A stretch of 64,000 bases of DNA from Niastella sp966212235 (lineage in GTDB: Bacteria > Bacteroidota > Bacteroidia > Chitinophagales > Chitinophagaceae): contig CBIHPP010000003.1 in NCBI GenBank assembly GCA_966212235.1, positions 496,001 through 560,000 of the forward strand, in the 5' to 3' direction. The position numbers were made by a program, and so were the translations under genes. The notes under the pieces were generated by a model. The model ran no database searches and had not been told where the DNA came from. It was given only the letters and a program-made list of their open reading frames with translations. This document shows, in pieces, positions 7,885-16,164 of the stretch (position 1 is its first letter; each line of letters opens with the position of its first letter).

Positions 7885-10800
7885 TTATTTTGCTAATTCT
7901 ACCTTTCCTTTATAAAATGTTTTTTCTTTGACTTCTTGTGCCGATGCAACTTTTACAATATATTCAATTAACAAAAAGGTAAAGGATATAAAAATAATGA
8001 TGGGAAATAGCTGAAATCGTAATGCAATTGGTGACGCAAATACACTGAACCCAAAATTAATTAACCATAGGGTTGCTGTTAATAGTAAAGCTTTTGAAAA
8101 TAAAAAGTTTTGTTTATGGCCTTTTAAAATAGTAAAGCAGGCTATGCTACATAAGTATATTATATTCAGTATGCCTGTTAGGATAGGGTAAAAGCTCAAT
8201 ACATTTACATTGAAATCTTTCAATCGTGTTGTTATTTTTTTGCTTTTATATTCAAACCAACTTTTGGCAATCGGATGGACACTATCCTTACCTGTACTGT
8301 ATGTTTCCAAAAATTCAACTGGAGGAGCATAATATTTTAGGGCATTGGGTAATAAGTAATATTTAACAAATGTCAGTGGGTATTCTCGAATAAGGTAAGA
8401 TCCATAATCGGCATACAGAGGGCCAAGCATAGCCCAACGTTTATGATTTTCTGCTAACGAATTCTTTGGAAATTGTTTGTTCATATAATGTTGCAAGGGA
8501 GAGTCGGGATCCCACATATAAACAGTACTTGCCATCATCGTTTCTTCAGGATGCTTTTGTATATCTCGCGTAGTATCAAAATAAGTTCGCACTGTTCTAT
8601 CCAACTGCTTGAATCTGGTAGGAACGGGTTTGACATCTGAACTATCTATATAACGGTATGCATACAATGCGTTGTTAGCTATCTGCCAACCACTGAAAGG
8701 CGTAAACTGCCAAACGCCAGTCAGTTTTTGGTAATGATAGCCATTGTTGAGAATAAACAAGCCGATAAGTAACATTCCTAACACGTTGCTTGTCAGCTTT
8801 AGCTTTATATTTTGTTTGTTTAGTAACACAGCCAAGAGAGCAATTAGAGGATAAAATAAGGCGTTATACCTTACGGTAAACACAAGGAATAGTACAAACG
8901 CATGTCCGATCATTAGCAGAAATGATGGCCGGTGCATAATCCATAATAAAAAAGTAAACCACAACAAACTTAATGTAAGAAATAAGACATCACTGCTTAT
9001 ATAGTTGGCCAGATATAGGAATACTGGATTACAAACCAAAAAAGCTAATAGGAAAAACCGTACTGCTTTACCTGAATTATAAAAATAAAAAAGTGTGAAT
9101 AAGAGAACTAGAATGCTTGCTTGCAATGTTAAATATTGAAACCCAACTAGAGCTGTATCGGACTTGGAGAATACACTAAATAGGCGTAAGAAATTAGAAT
9201 ATCCGACCGGGTACGTATTTATCGATAAATTGCGAGAAGCTGTTTCAAGGTACACATATGAATCCCCATTGATAAAACTCGCAAACGGGTAAAAATATTT
9301 AAACACTGTAAATTGTATTACAATAGCTATTGCAGCAGTATATAAGTGTATTCTATTGTTAAACAAAAAATCCTTAAAAGATAGAACTGGTTCTAACTCA
9401 ACGGTTCTTTCAGTTTCTTTTTTGTTTGGTTTTGTTTCTGCAGCACCATTCTCTGCACTTGTATCATTTGATTTTCCATTGCTTTGATGATCGCCGTTAT
9501 TATCGTCAGATTGCTGATTGTCTATTGCTTGTTGCCTATTACCCTTTGCCTTCTCCTCATGATACTCCTGCTCCGTATTAATTTCCCAAATATTCGCTTT
9601 ACTGGTAATGCCTTCGCATATATTATCCACCGACACCATAGCAGTCAGCATACTATGATCACTGTTATTATACTTATGCATGCCGTTACGGCCTACCAGG
9701 AAGAGATTTTCAAATTGGTCGGTGTATTCTCTTATTTTGTCAAACTGGTTATACGTACCGAAATAAGCTGGGTATGTTTTTTCCATGCGTTGTACTGTAC
9801 TGTCAAGTACATCTTCAACGTTGGCCAGTCCCATTTTTTCCAGTTCTTCAATAGCAGTGCGTTGAATGTCTGCATCAGTCAGGTTCCAAAAGGCATCTCC
9901 TTTGTTGCAGAAATATTCCATACCCAGCCACACGGTATCAGGGTCTTTAACCATATATGGACTCCAGTTGTTGAATATTTGAAGGCGTCCTACCTTTACA
10001 TCCCTCTCCTGTATGTATATCCAGGTATCAGGAAGCGTCTTTTTATTGTCGGGTGGGGTTAGTTTTTTCAACAGTACACCGATGGTGATAAAATCACGGT
10101 ATTGTAAACCCGCTGCAATTTCTTTTACATCTGCAGGTACCTGGCCATTCATTCCTGCAATCAATTCCTGCACTGGCATCGTACTAAAAAAGTAATCTCC
10201 TGTATATTCCGTCTGTTCTTGGGTGACATCGTTTTTGGTAATAACACCTGTTACCTGGTTGTCTGCAATGAGCACTTCTTGTACACTTTCATGCATAATG
10301 ATCTTTCCACCCAGGACCTCAATTTTATGGGCTACTTCTTCCCAAAGTTGGCCTGGACCTAACGCCGGATACATAAATTGTTCTATCAAACTGGTTTCCG
10401 TATCCTTCTGCGCGATGTCATTTTTATTCTTCTTCTTGATAATCGTCTGTGCCGCATGTTGTATCGCTTTGCTGATAGAAACACCTTTGATACGTTGCGC
10501 ACCCCATTCGGCAGAGATCTCGTTACAGGGCACGCCCCAAACTTTCTCTGTATAATCTTTGAAGAACAATAAATATAATTTTCGTCCAAACCGGTTGATT
10601 AAAAAATCTTCCAGGCTTTTTTCTGGTTTGCGTGGGAATAACTGGGCTTTTATATAGGAGCCCAGGATACCCAACGTTCTGATGGGGCCCAGTTTTTTTA
10701 AGGTGTCAAAGGAGAGCTGAATAGGGTAGGTAAAGAACTTACGTAAAAAGTAAATGCGGGATAGCCTTCTGCGTATGAGCATCATCTTACTTTTATCTTC

Positions 10801-11118
10801 AGCATCTACTTTTGGATGAATTTCGTCCTGTTTGATCGTTCTATGATTCCGCTGATAAGTAATAGTCGTATATATATCATCCGTTGGTTGTACGGGCATG
10901 ATATTCATCCACCAGTTCATCACGCGGTCGCTTTTGGAAAAGAAACGGTGACCGCCTATATCCATTCTGTTGCCTTTATAGTTAATCGTTTTGGAAATGC
11001 CTCCGATGTCTCCGGACTTCTCCAGTATGATGGGCGTGATATCCGTCTTTTTCAGTAATTCGTATGCTGCGGTGAGCCCTGCGGGCCCGGCACCTATGAT
11101 GATCGCTGTTTTAGGCAT
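7885..11118 (-). CDS. FAD oxidoreductase fused to a GT-C-like polytopic membrane domain, copy A
   Basis: The 1077-residue protein opens with a dinucleotide-binding motif (IIIGAGPAGLTAAYELLKK, residues 5-23). It continues as a UDP-galactopyranose mutase/protoporphyrinogen-oxidase-like flavoprotein to about 515. A polar linker rich in Asp, Asn and Lys follows (about 520-570), then about ten hydrophobic helices to the end. The membrane half has INGDSYVYL in its first outer loop and YPVGYSNFLRLF, resembling the acidic loop motifs of GT-C (ArnT/PMT-like) glycosyltransferases. The start at 11118 matches copy B; a start nine codons upstream is not conserved there. The flavoprotein half is nearly identical to copy B at DNA level while the membrane half has diverged strongly. 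First gene of the minus-strand set. Substrate unknown. Confidence 0.8.
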   Translation of the reverse strand: MPKTAIIIGAGPAGLTAAYELLKKTDITPIILEKSGDIGGISKTINYKGNRMDIGGHRFFSKSDRVMNWWMNIMPVQPTDDIYTTITYQRNHRTIKQDEIHPKVDAEDKSKMMLIRRRLSRIYFLRKFFTYPIQLSFDTLKKLGPIRTLGILGSYIKAQLFPRKPEKSLEDFLINRFGRKLYLLFFKDYTEKVWGVPCNEISAEWGAQRIKGVSISKAIQHAAQTIIKKKNKNDIAQKDTETSLIEQFMYPALGPGQLWEEVAHKIEVLGGKIIMHESVQEVLIADNQVTGVITKNDVTQEQTEYTGDYFFSTMPVQELIAGMNGQVPADVKEIAAGLQYRDFITIGVLLKKLTPPDNKKTLPDTWIYIQERDVKVGRLQIFNNWSPYMVKDPDTVWLGMEYFCNKGDAFWNLTDADIQRTAIEELEKMGLANVEDVLDSTVQRMEKTYPAYFGTYNQFDKIREYTDQFENLFLVGRNGMHKYNNSDHSMLTAMVSVDNICEGITSKANIWEINTEQEYHEEKAKGNRQQAIDNQQSDDNNGDHQSNGKSNDTSAENGAAETKPNKKETERTVELEPVLSFKDFLFNNRIHLYTAAIAIVIQFTVFKYFYPFASFINGDSYVYLETASRNLSINTYPVGYSNFLRLFSVFSKSDTALVGFQYLTLQASILVLLFTLFYFYNSGKAVRFFLLAFLVCNPVFLYLANYISSDVLFLTLSLLWFTFLLWIMHRPSFLLMIGHAFVLFLVFTVRYNALFYPLIALLAVLLNKQNIKLKLTSNVLGMLLIGLFILNNGYHYQKLTGVWQFTPFSGWQIANNALYAYRYIDSSDVKPVPTRFKQLDRTVRTYFDTTRDIQKHPEETMMASTVYMWDPDSPLQHYMNKQFPKNSLAENHKRWAMLGPLYADYGSYLIREYPLTFVKYYLLPNALKYYAPPVEFLETYSTGKDSVHPIAKSWFEYKSKKITTRLKDFNVNVLSFYPILTGILNIIYLCSIACFTILKGHKQNFLFSKALLLTATLWLINFGFSVFASPIALRFQLFPIIIFISFTFLLIEYIVKVASAQEVKEKTFYKGKVELAK

Positions 11119-11486
11119 AGAATCAGTTTTTTTATGGCAAAGCAATATTCAAAGGGGCATGTTGTCCCTTTCGTCTCGCGTTCTTAATATGATCTGGCTG
11201 TTTGTTTGCGTTTTACCGGTTGTAAGTGCCGGCCTTCCGATTTCAATAGCAAGGTAGAACCTAAAAAGTATCACATTTGCAACATGTAGTATCCACATTG
11301 CAACTTGTAGTATCCAATTTGCAACATATGGCAGACTACCATAAATATTAACGGGTGAAAGTGCAAGAGTAAGAGAATATTAGCTACATTGTAGTCCTCC
11401 AACCATGCAGGCCCATTAGATGCGCTCTGTGAAGCCGTTCCCGCCTGGAAATAGATCTCACATCTTAACTTCATAATTTAATTATC
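11119..11486. promoter_or_regulatory. Divergent promoter region between FAD/GT-C and GH2 genes
   Basis: No gene is present. It must hold promoters for the minus-strand set and for the GH2 enzyme. Its clear structure is the triple 21-bp direct repeat at 11277-11339. Confidence 0.5.
11277..11339 (+). promoter_or_regulatory. Three 21-bp direct repeats, candidate operator
   Basis: Three units begin TTGCAACATGTAGTATCC, TTGCAACTTGTAGTATCC and TTGCAACATATGGCAG at 11277, 11298 and 11319, exactly 21 bases apart. The spacing equals two helical turns, as for tandem sites of AraC-type regulators. Related units occur at 15705 and 35719. The binding protein is not known. Confidence 0.6.
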
Positions 11487-14126
11487 ATGCGACTAAGCTC
11501 ATTGCTTGCGTTTTTTTCCTTGTTCTTACAATTTACTACTATAGCCCAACCGGGATGGAAGATGGCAACCATTCCTGTGCAATCAAGGTGGGCTAAAGAT
11601 GTTACGCCCACAAATGCCTGGACGGAATATCCCCGGCCGCAACTGGTTCGTGCCAGCTGGCAAAACCTGAATGGTTTGTGGCAATACGCGATCACCCCGA
11701 AAGATGCGGCGACTCCTTCTTCTTTTGAAGGCAATATCCTCGTGCCCTTCGCCATTGAATCGGCGTTATCAGGGGTAAAAAAAATGGTGCAGCCTGATCA
11801 AAACCTCTGGTATAAAAGAATGATCACCAAACCTGCTTTAAAAAAAGGGGAGAAGTTGTTACTCCATTTTGGTGCGGTTGACTGGCAGGCGACCGTATTC
11901 GTCAATCAAAAGAAGGTTGGCTTTCATTCGGGCGGCTATCAGAATTTTACCATTGATATCACCAGCGCTTTAAATAAAAATGAGAATGAATTGCTGGTTA
12001 AAGTATATGATCCCACCGACCAGGGACCTAACCCGCATGGCAAACAAGTGCTCAATCCTAAGGATATCTGGTATACACCGGTTACCGGCATCTGGCAAAC
12101 CGTATGGCTCGAAAAACTGTCAGACATACATATAAATAATTTAAAATTGGTGCCGGACCTGGATAAAAATCTTTTACAGGTACAGGTGAATATTAATGGC
12201 GCCACTGATCTCAACAACTATACAATAGAGGCGCTGGCGACTGACCAGGGAAAAGAAGTGGCTAAGAAATCATTTGGACTGTTTTCTGCAACTTCGGCCA
12301 GTTCTTCCCTTACGATTGACAAAGCACACACCTGGAGTCCCAATGATCCTTTTCTGTACGATCTGCAGGTTAAGTTATTGTATAAAGGAAAACCGGTTGA
12401 TGAAGTAAAAAGCTACTTCGGTATGCGCAAAGTGGAAATTAAAAAAGACGCTGAGGGGCATGACCGCATTTTCTTAAACAATCAATACATCTTTAACCTC
12501 GGTACACTCGATCAGGGTTTCTGGCCCGATGGCATTTATACAGCGCCAACAGACGAAGCCCTGGCCTTCGACATAAAAGCCATCAAGGCCATGGGTTTTA
12601 ACACCATCCGCAAGCATATCAAAAGAGAACCCGATCGCTGGTATTACCATTGCGATAAGCTAGGCATGATCGTTTGGCAGGACATGATCAATCCGAGTTT
12701 TACCTTAAATGATGAGGCCAAAAAAGTTTTTGAAGCGGAATCAAAAGAGAATATCGAACAGTTATTCAACCATCCCTGCATCACCACCTGGGTGCTGTTC
12801 AATGAAAAATGGGGTCAATATGATCAGCAACGCTTAAGTGAGTGGATCAAAAAGCAGGACCCAACCCGGTTGCTCAATGGTCACTCCGGCGAAATATTAT
12901 ATGTGAACGAAAAACTGCGGAGCCCTTCCCCCAATGCCTGGGTCAGTAGTGATATCACCGATATCCATTCCTATCCCGATCCCATGAACGCACCTAAAAT
13001 GGAAGGGAAAGCCAGGGTGCTGGGCGAATTTGGTGGCATTGGTTTGTTTATTCCCGATCACCAATGGAATGTAAACAGCGCCTGGGGTTATGTGAACGTA
13101 ACGCCTTCTGCTTATAAAGGCAAGTACACCATTATGAACCAGCATGTAAAATTGCTGGAGAAAGAGGGCCTCACGGCTTCCATCTATACACAGCCATTCG
13201 ATGTGGAAGGCGAACAAAACGGACTAATGACCTATGACCGGGAAGTGGTAAAAATTCCTTTCGCAGACTTACAAAAAATACATGGTTTGCTGGTACCCGT
13301 AACCGGAAAAATGCCGGAGGTGCAGGCGCAAAATGCGGAGATTGCTGATCCCGGTTTAAAGTATAGCGAATTGTTAGGAGCGTATATAGAAGGCAACCGC
13401 CAACCGGAGTTCCTTAAAAAATTATCCATGGCTGCACAACAGGTAGGCGATAAACCTGGCATCGCCCGCATTACCAATGACTACCTGGCTTCGCTTAAAA
13501 AACCATACAGCGCAGAAGACCTTACGTACGTGGTACAGGTGACCAGTAAGGTATCTGATCCCGGATTTGCCATCCTGAAAGAAAATTCGGTAGCCATCAA
13601 TAATGCCCTGGGGCAACGACAGGCGGAAACTAAAATGATGAATATTATTTATACGGATGCCATAGCGCCGTCTGTAACCGGACAAAATCCAAACCCCAAT
13701 TGGGCTTCCCTCTCTACCAAAGTGGCTCCTTATGGGTCCGTAGGGGAAGAAATTTTGCTTCGTGCAAAGGCGCTTCATTATTTCAATCAACATGACTGGA
13801 ACAATTTTGTGGCTGCTGCAGATGAATACATCAGTAAGTACGGTCAATACATAAAACCAGAGGAACTAAATAAGTTTGCGTGGACCGTATTTGAAGGAGT
13901 AGGGGATAAGGACTTGCTTTCCAAAGCGGCTGGGTGGAGTAAATTATCCTTTAATAAGAATGAGAATCCGCAGTACATGGATACCTATGCCAACCTGTTG
14001 CATAAGATGGGTCGTTCTGATGAAGCTATCAAACTGGAAGAAAAAGCGGTCACCCTTTCCGGTGGTAATGATGAATTAAAACAGACGTTAGAAAAAATGA
14101 AACGAGGCGAACCGACGTGGAAATAA
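11487..14126 (+). CDS. Secreted glycoside hydrolase family 2 enzyme with the thioredoxin-associated helical domain
   Basis: The 879-residue protein has a signal peptide (about 1-20), a GH2 sugar-binding jelly roll (about 45-210), an immunoglobulin-like domain (about 215-320) and a TIM barrel (about 320-600). Acid/base Glu440 lies in VLFNEKWG and the probable nucleophile is Glu514 in LGEFGG. GH2 members cleave beta-galactosides, glucuronides or mannosides; the exact sugar is unclear. From about 610 to the end the sequence is a helical domain homologous to the C-terminal half of the two thioredoxin proteins. It ends NPQYMDTYANLLHKMGR..KMKRGEPTW, compared with NPQYLDTYANLLYKVGR..KMKRNEPTW at 38-1333. 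The gene is divergent from the FAD/GT-C gene and followed by a strong terminator. It has no counterpart in copy B. Confidence 0.88.
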   Translation: MRLSSLLAFFSLFLQFTTIAQPGWKMATIPVQSRWAKDVTPTNAWTEYPRPQLVRASWQNLNGLWQYAITPKDAATPSSFEGNILVPFAIESALSGVKKMVQPDQNLWYKRMITKPALKKGEKLLLHFGAVDWQATVFVNQKKVGFHSGGYQNFTIDITSALNKNENELLVKVYDPTDQGPNPHGKQVLNPKDIWYTPVTGIWQTVWLEKLSDIHINNLKLVPDLDKNLLQVQVNINGATDLNNYTIEALATDQGKEVAKKSFGLFSATSASSSLTIDKAHTWSPNDPFLYDLQVKLLYKGKPVDEVKSYFGMRKVEIKKDAEGHDRIFLNNQYIFNLGTLDQGFWPDGIYTAPTDEALAFDIKAIKAMGFNTIRKHIKREPDRWYYHCDKLGMIVWQDMINPSFTLNDEAKKVFEAESKENIEQLFNHPCITTWVLFNEKWGQYDQQRLSEWIKKQDPTRLLNGHSGEILYVNEKLRSPSPNAWVSSDITDIHSYPDPMNAPKMEGKARVLGEFGGIGLFIPDHQWNVNSAWGYVNVTPSAYKGKYTIMNQHVKLLEKEGLTASIYTQPFDVEGEQNGLMTYDREVVKIPFADLQKIHGLLVPVTGKMPEVQAQNAEIADPGLKYSELLGAYIEGNRQPEFLKKLSMAAQQVGDKPGIARITNDYLASLKKPYSAEDLTYVVQVTSKVSDPGFAILKENSVAINNALGQRQAETKMMNIIYTDAIAPSVTGQNPNPNWASLSTKVAPYGSVGEEILLRAKALHYFNQHDWNNFVAAADEYISKYGQYIKPEELNKFAWTVFEGVGDKDLLSKAAGWSKLSFNKNENPQYMDTYANLLHKMGRSDEAIKLEEKAVTLSGGNDELKQTLEKMKRGEPTWK

Positions 14127-14447
14127 ATAAGTAAATAAATAATCCCGCATAATCCGGTTCATAAACGGGACTATGCGGGATTGTTGTTTCTACTCCTTTC
14201 CGGTTTCAACAAATTGCCGGCTATGCCCTGATTAGAAAACCAGCGCGGACCGGACCTGAAAACCTTAATCAGGAAGTAGGTAAAAAATAAGTTTTCACCC
14301 GGTGACAGAGCTGGTGACGGATGAGAGCGTTCATCCTCAAAATTGGCAATTTAATCATGACACTCACTGACCCTCAGTTACTATATTTTAAAATTGCTTC
14401 ACCAGTCTGTAGTCCGGGGTATATGATCTGTATTATTGCTATTTTTA
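14127..14447. other. Intergenic region matching part of the copy B intergenic DNA
   Basis: Apart from the terminator, bases about 14285-14435 resemble 35315-35440. Shared pieces include CACTGACCCTC, AAAATTG, TCACCAG and GGGTATA/GGGTTATA in the same order. This marks the ancestral junction between the FAD/GT-C and AraC segments. Confidence 0.45.
14141..14182 (+). terminator. Intrinsic terminator after the GH2 gene
   Basis: AATCCCGCATA (14141-14151) pairs with TATGCGGGATT (14172-14182), an 11-bp perfect stem with extra inner pairing (TCCGGTT/CGGGA region), followed by a G/T-rich tail. It begins 15 bases after the GH2 stop codon. Confidence 0.8.
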
Positions 14448-14798
14448 CTAGGCAACTTTATTCTGCCATTCTCCAGGAGTCATCTTATGAACCTTGCGAA
14501 ACGGTCTGCAGAAATTATTAAACCTTGAATATCCACAGCGAGATGCAATTTGCTTTTTGGAAAGTCTTCCATCTTCGAGCATTTGTCCTGCCACTTCCAT
14601 TCGTTTTTGTTTTTGATAGTCGCTGATCTTTATGCCATAGATCTCTCTAAAGCTTTTTTGAAGCAAATTGCGGTTGATGCCAGCTAAGGAAGTTAGATCT
14701 TCGGTGTCTTTTTTTTCCAACGGGTGCTCATCAATGTATTGTTTTACTGCAGAGATCGCAGTAAGCACATGCTTGCTGAATTGGGCGGTGTATTGCAT
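14448..14798 (-). CDS. HTH-only AraC-family regulator (116 aa)
   Basis: The protein consists almost entirely of a double helix-turn-helix DNA-binding domain. HTH1 is about 33-60 (EDLTSLAGINRNLLQKSFRE) and HTH2 about 80-107 (KKQIASRCGYSRFNNFCRPF), ending TPGEWQ. The ATG at 14798 is preferred over a TTG at 14858 because it gives the same length as the other three HTH-only AraC proteins here and avoids overlap with the MauE gene. It lacks the usual sensor domain, so any effector must act through a partner or by protein level. It lies directly downstream of a MauE gene, and this pair is missing at the matching place in copy B. Confidence 0.8.
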   Translation of the reverse strand: MQYTAQFSKHVLTAISAVKQYIDEHPLEKKDTEDLTSLAGINRNLLQKSFREIYGIKISDYQKQKRMEVAGQMLEDGRLSKKQIASRCGYSRFNNFCRPFRKVHKMTPGEWQNKVA

Positions 14799-14854
14799 GG
14801 CGGATAAAGTTTTGAATGAAGTATATAGGATCAATTGATGCAGGATCTGCGAGA

Positions 14855-15343
14855 TCAATCGGTTTTAATTGTTTTTCTAATTTTTCTTTCCAACAGCAGA
14901 CCTGCCATCGCAAGAAGGATAAAAATGCTATTGAATACTAGATGTCCCTGCCACGATAGTTCGGAGATAATCCCTCCACAACTACACGGTAATTCTTTAT
15001 TGAAGGTCATAATGGCGCCGATGTACAGTGTGAATGCGATCATCAGTATAAGCGATGCATATAATCCTTTCAATCGCCAGCGCGGTATTATTAATAAGAT
15101 AGTAACTAAAAATTCTGTCAGGGGCAATCCCCAGGCAATAACGAGGGCTATGGGTTGTAAGATGGGGGAGTCGGCTATCTGTTCTTTAAATACGCCATAC
15201 TCCATCAGTTTGCTGATCCCTGTGTATAAGAAAAGTATGATAAAAAGAACGGAGATGATTTCTACTATGGTGGATTTCGATAACCAGGTGAATGAAAGTA
15301 GTCTCACCGATAACTTTCGATGTTGCATAACAGGACCTTCCAT
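14855..15343 (-). CDS. MauE/DoxX-like membrane protein, third member
   Basis: The 162-residue protein has four membrane helices and the motif LPCSCGG before the final helix. ILFLYTGISKLMEYGVFKEQ matches the other two family members. It has an N-terminal extension of about 25 residues before the first helix; a Met at codon 6 is an alternative start. Unlike the other copies it has no redoxin or peptide gene beside it. Instead it is followed by an AraC-type gene 56 bases downstream. It may serve the GH2 or another secreted substrate, or be a spare of the main set. Confidence 0.83.
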   Translation of the reverse strand: MEGPVMQHRKLSVRLLSFTWLSKSTIVEIISVLFIILFLYTGISKLMEYGVFKEQIADSPILQPIALVIAWGLPLTEFLVTILLIIPRWRLKGLYASLILMIAFTLYIGAIMTFNKELPCSCGGIISELSWQGHLVFNSIFILLAMAGLLLERKIRKTIKTD

Positions 15344-15372
15344 GGTGAAATGGTTTGATAAGTGTTTAATGG

Positions 15373-15450
15373 CTCTTGAACGAGCCGTCTCTGCTACAGT
15401 TAAAAAACTGCGGCGTACCGGCGGAAACCTTATTCCTCAAAGAATAAGAA
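15373..15450. ncRNA. Candidate structured element, copy A
   Basis: It contains the invariant core GCGGCGTACCGGCGGAAACC shared with 35493-35573. Two stem-loops flank the core: CAGTT/AACTG around AAAA, and CTTATTC/GAATAAG around a variable 6-base loop. In copy B the first stem is GCGGTT/AACCGC, so one A-T pair became G-C with both arms changed. Stems are kept and loops vary, which suggests a conserved nucleic-acid structure. Whether it is transcribed is unknown. Confidence 0.4.
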
Positions 15451-15460
15451 TGTTTGGGTT

Positions 15461-15548
15461 GACCTGTAAGGTGCACAGCATTAGCTTGACCTGTCAGGTG
15501 GACTTGTGCTCCTGACAGGTCGGCCATCGAAGGTCCACCTTACAGGTC
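15461..15548. repeat. Nested REP-like inverted repeats
   Basis: GACCTGTAAGGTGCAC (15461) pairs with the inverted GTCCACCTTACAGGTC (15533-15548). Inside it TGACCTGTCAGGTG pairs with CTCCTGACAGGTC. The pieces GGCCGACCTGT and TCGATGGCC recur in inverted orientation at 17652-17721. The pattern is that of REP/BIME-like mobile palindromes. Confidence 0.65.
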
Positions 15549-15605
15549 TTCGTTACTTGAATTATGAATTTATGAAAATCATGTTGCTAAGAATGACTGT
15601 GTTTT

Positions 15606-15669
15606 GCTTTCTGCTTTCGCCTGTATTTGTTTTCGCTTACAGCTTACAGCTTTTTGCTTTCAGCTTGTT
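15606..15669. repeat. Heptad repeat array, GCTTNNN class
   Basis: Units such as GCTTTCT, GCTTTCG, GCTTACA, GCTTACA, GCTTTTT, GCTTTCA and GCTTGTT follow in a 7-base register, with degenerate units and one 1-base slip near 15634. The same unit sequence occurs at 50908-50942. Confidence 0.65.
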
Positions 15670-15704
15670 TGTATATGCAAGTTACACCGCCTGATTATAG
15701 ATTT

Positions 15705-15746
15705 TTGCTTAATTGTTGTCTAGAATTGCAAGATTGTTGTCGATAA
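15705..15746 (+). promoter_or_regulatory. Two 21-bp direct repeats, candidate operator
   Basis: Units TTGCTTAATTGTTGTC (15705) and TTGCAAGATTGTTGTC (15726) are 21 bases apart. They lie 20 bases beyond the stop of the minus-strand AraC gene. They align with the units at 35719 and 35740, beside the paralogous AraC gene. Confidence 0.6.
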
Positions 15747-15765
15747 CGCATGCTTGCGCGTTAGA

Positions 15766-16122
15766 TCATTCAAGGCTCATCTGCCAATCCGTTGGCGTCA
15801 TGTTAAACTCTTTCTTGAAGGCTGCTGCAAACGCGCTCTGCGACCTGTACAAACATTTGTAAGCAACTTGTTTTTTGGTGAGTCCGGCTTCCAGGAATTT
15901 TTTCGATGCTTCCAAACGCTGCCGCACATGGTATTCTTTGATGCCGGCTCCATACACATCTTTAAATGCTTTCTCTATGGAGTTGCGATTCGGCGTGCCG
16001 AGGTGATCGAATAGTTCGGTGGCTGTCTTGCATTGAAATGGATGGGCGTCTATGTGCTGCTTGATGGTTTCTATGGCACATAGTACATACCTGGAATAAG
16101 GTTTTCTGGTTTCTCTGAGCAT
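15766..16122 (-). CDS. HTH-only AraC-family regulator (118 aa), cassette A
   Basis: This is an AraC-type DNA-binding domain alone: two helix-turn-helix units (about 35-62 and 80-108), ending MTPTDWQ. It is a close paralogue of 35783-36139, starting MLRETRKP in both. It is the downstream partner of the 154-aa gene at 16165-16629, 42 bases apart, and the pair is duplicated in copy B. The fixed pairing suggests that the upstream protein provides the sensor or partner function missing here. Candidate target sites are the 21-bp repeats immediately next to its 3' end. Confidence 0.82.
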   Translation of the reverse strand: MLRETRKPYSRYVLCAIETIKQHIDAHPFQCKTATELFDHLGTPNRNSIEKAFKDVYGAGIKEYHVRQRLEASKKFLEAGLTKKQVAYKCLYRSQSAFAAAFKKEFNMTPTDWQMSLE

Positions 16123-16164
16123 GATCAGAAAAATTTTAAATGAATAATCAGGTATTAACTTCGG

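Larger units (their letters stand above)
15344..15765. other. Repeat-rich intergenic region (copy A)
   Basis: No gene is present. In order it holds the paralogous stem-loop element (15373-15450), a nested REP-like palindrome (15461-15548), a GCTTNNN heptad array (15606-15669) and two 21-bp direct repeats (15705-15746). The matching copy B interval at 35263-35782 has the same order minus the palindrome and with a different heptad class. Confidence 0.7.

Noticed and set aside
9484..10062. Plus-strand open frame of 192 codons
   Set aside because: It is antisense to the well-supported flavoprotein domain, has no family features, and its counterpart in copy B is broken.
14799..14858. TTG start extending the AraC gene to overlap MauE
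   Set aside because: The ATG at 14798 gives the same length as the three other HTH-only AraC proteins. The extension overlaps the MauE stop codon and adds no conserved residues.
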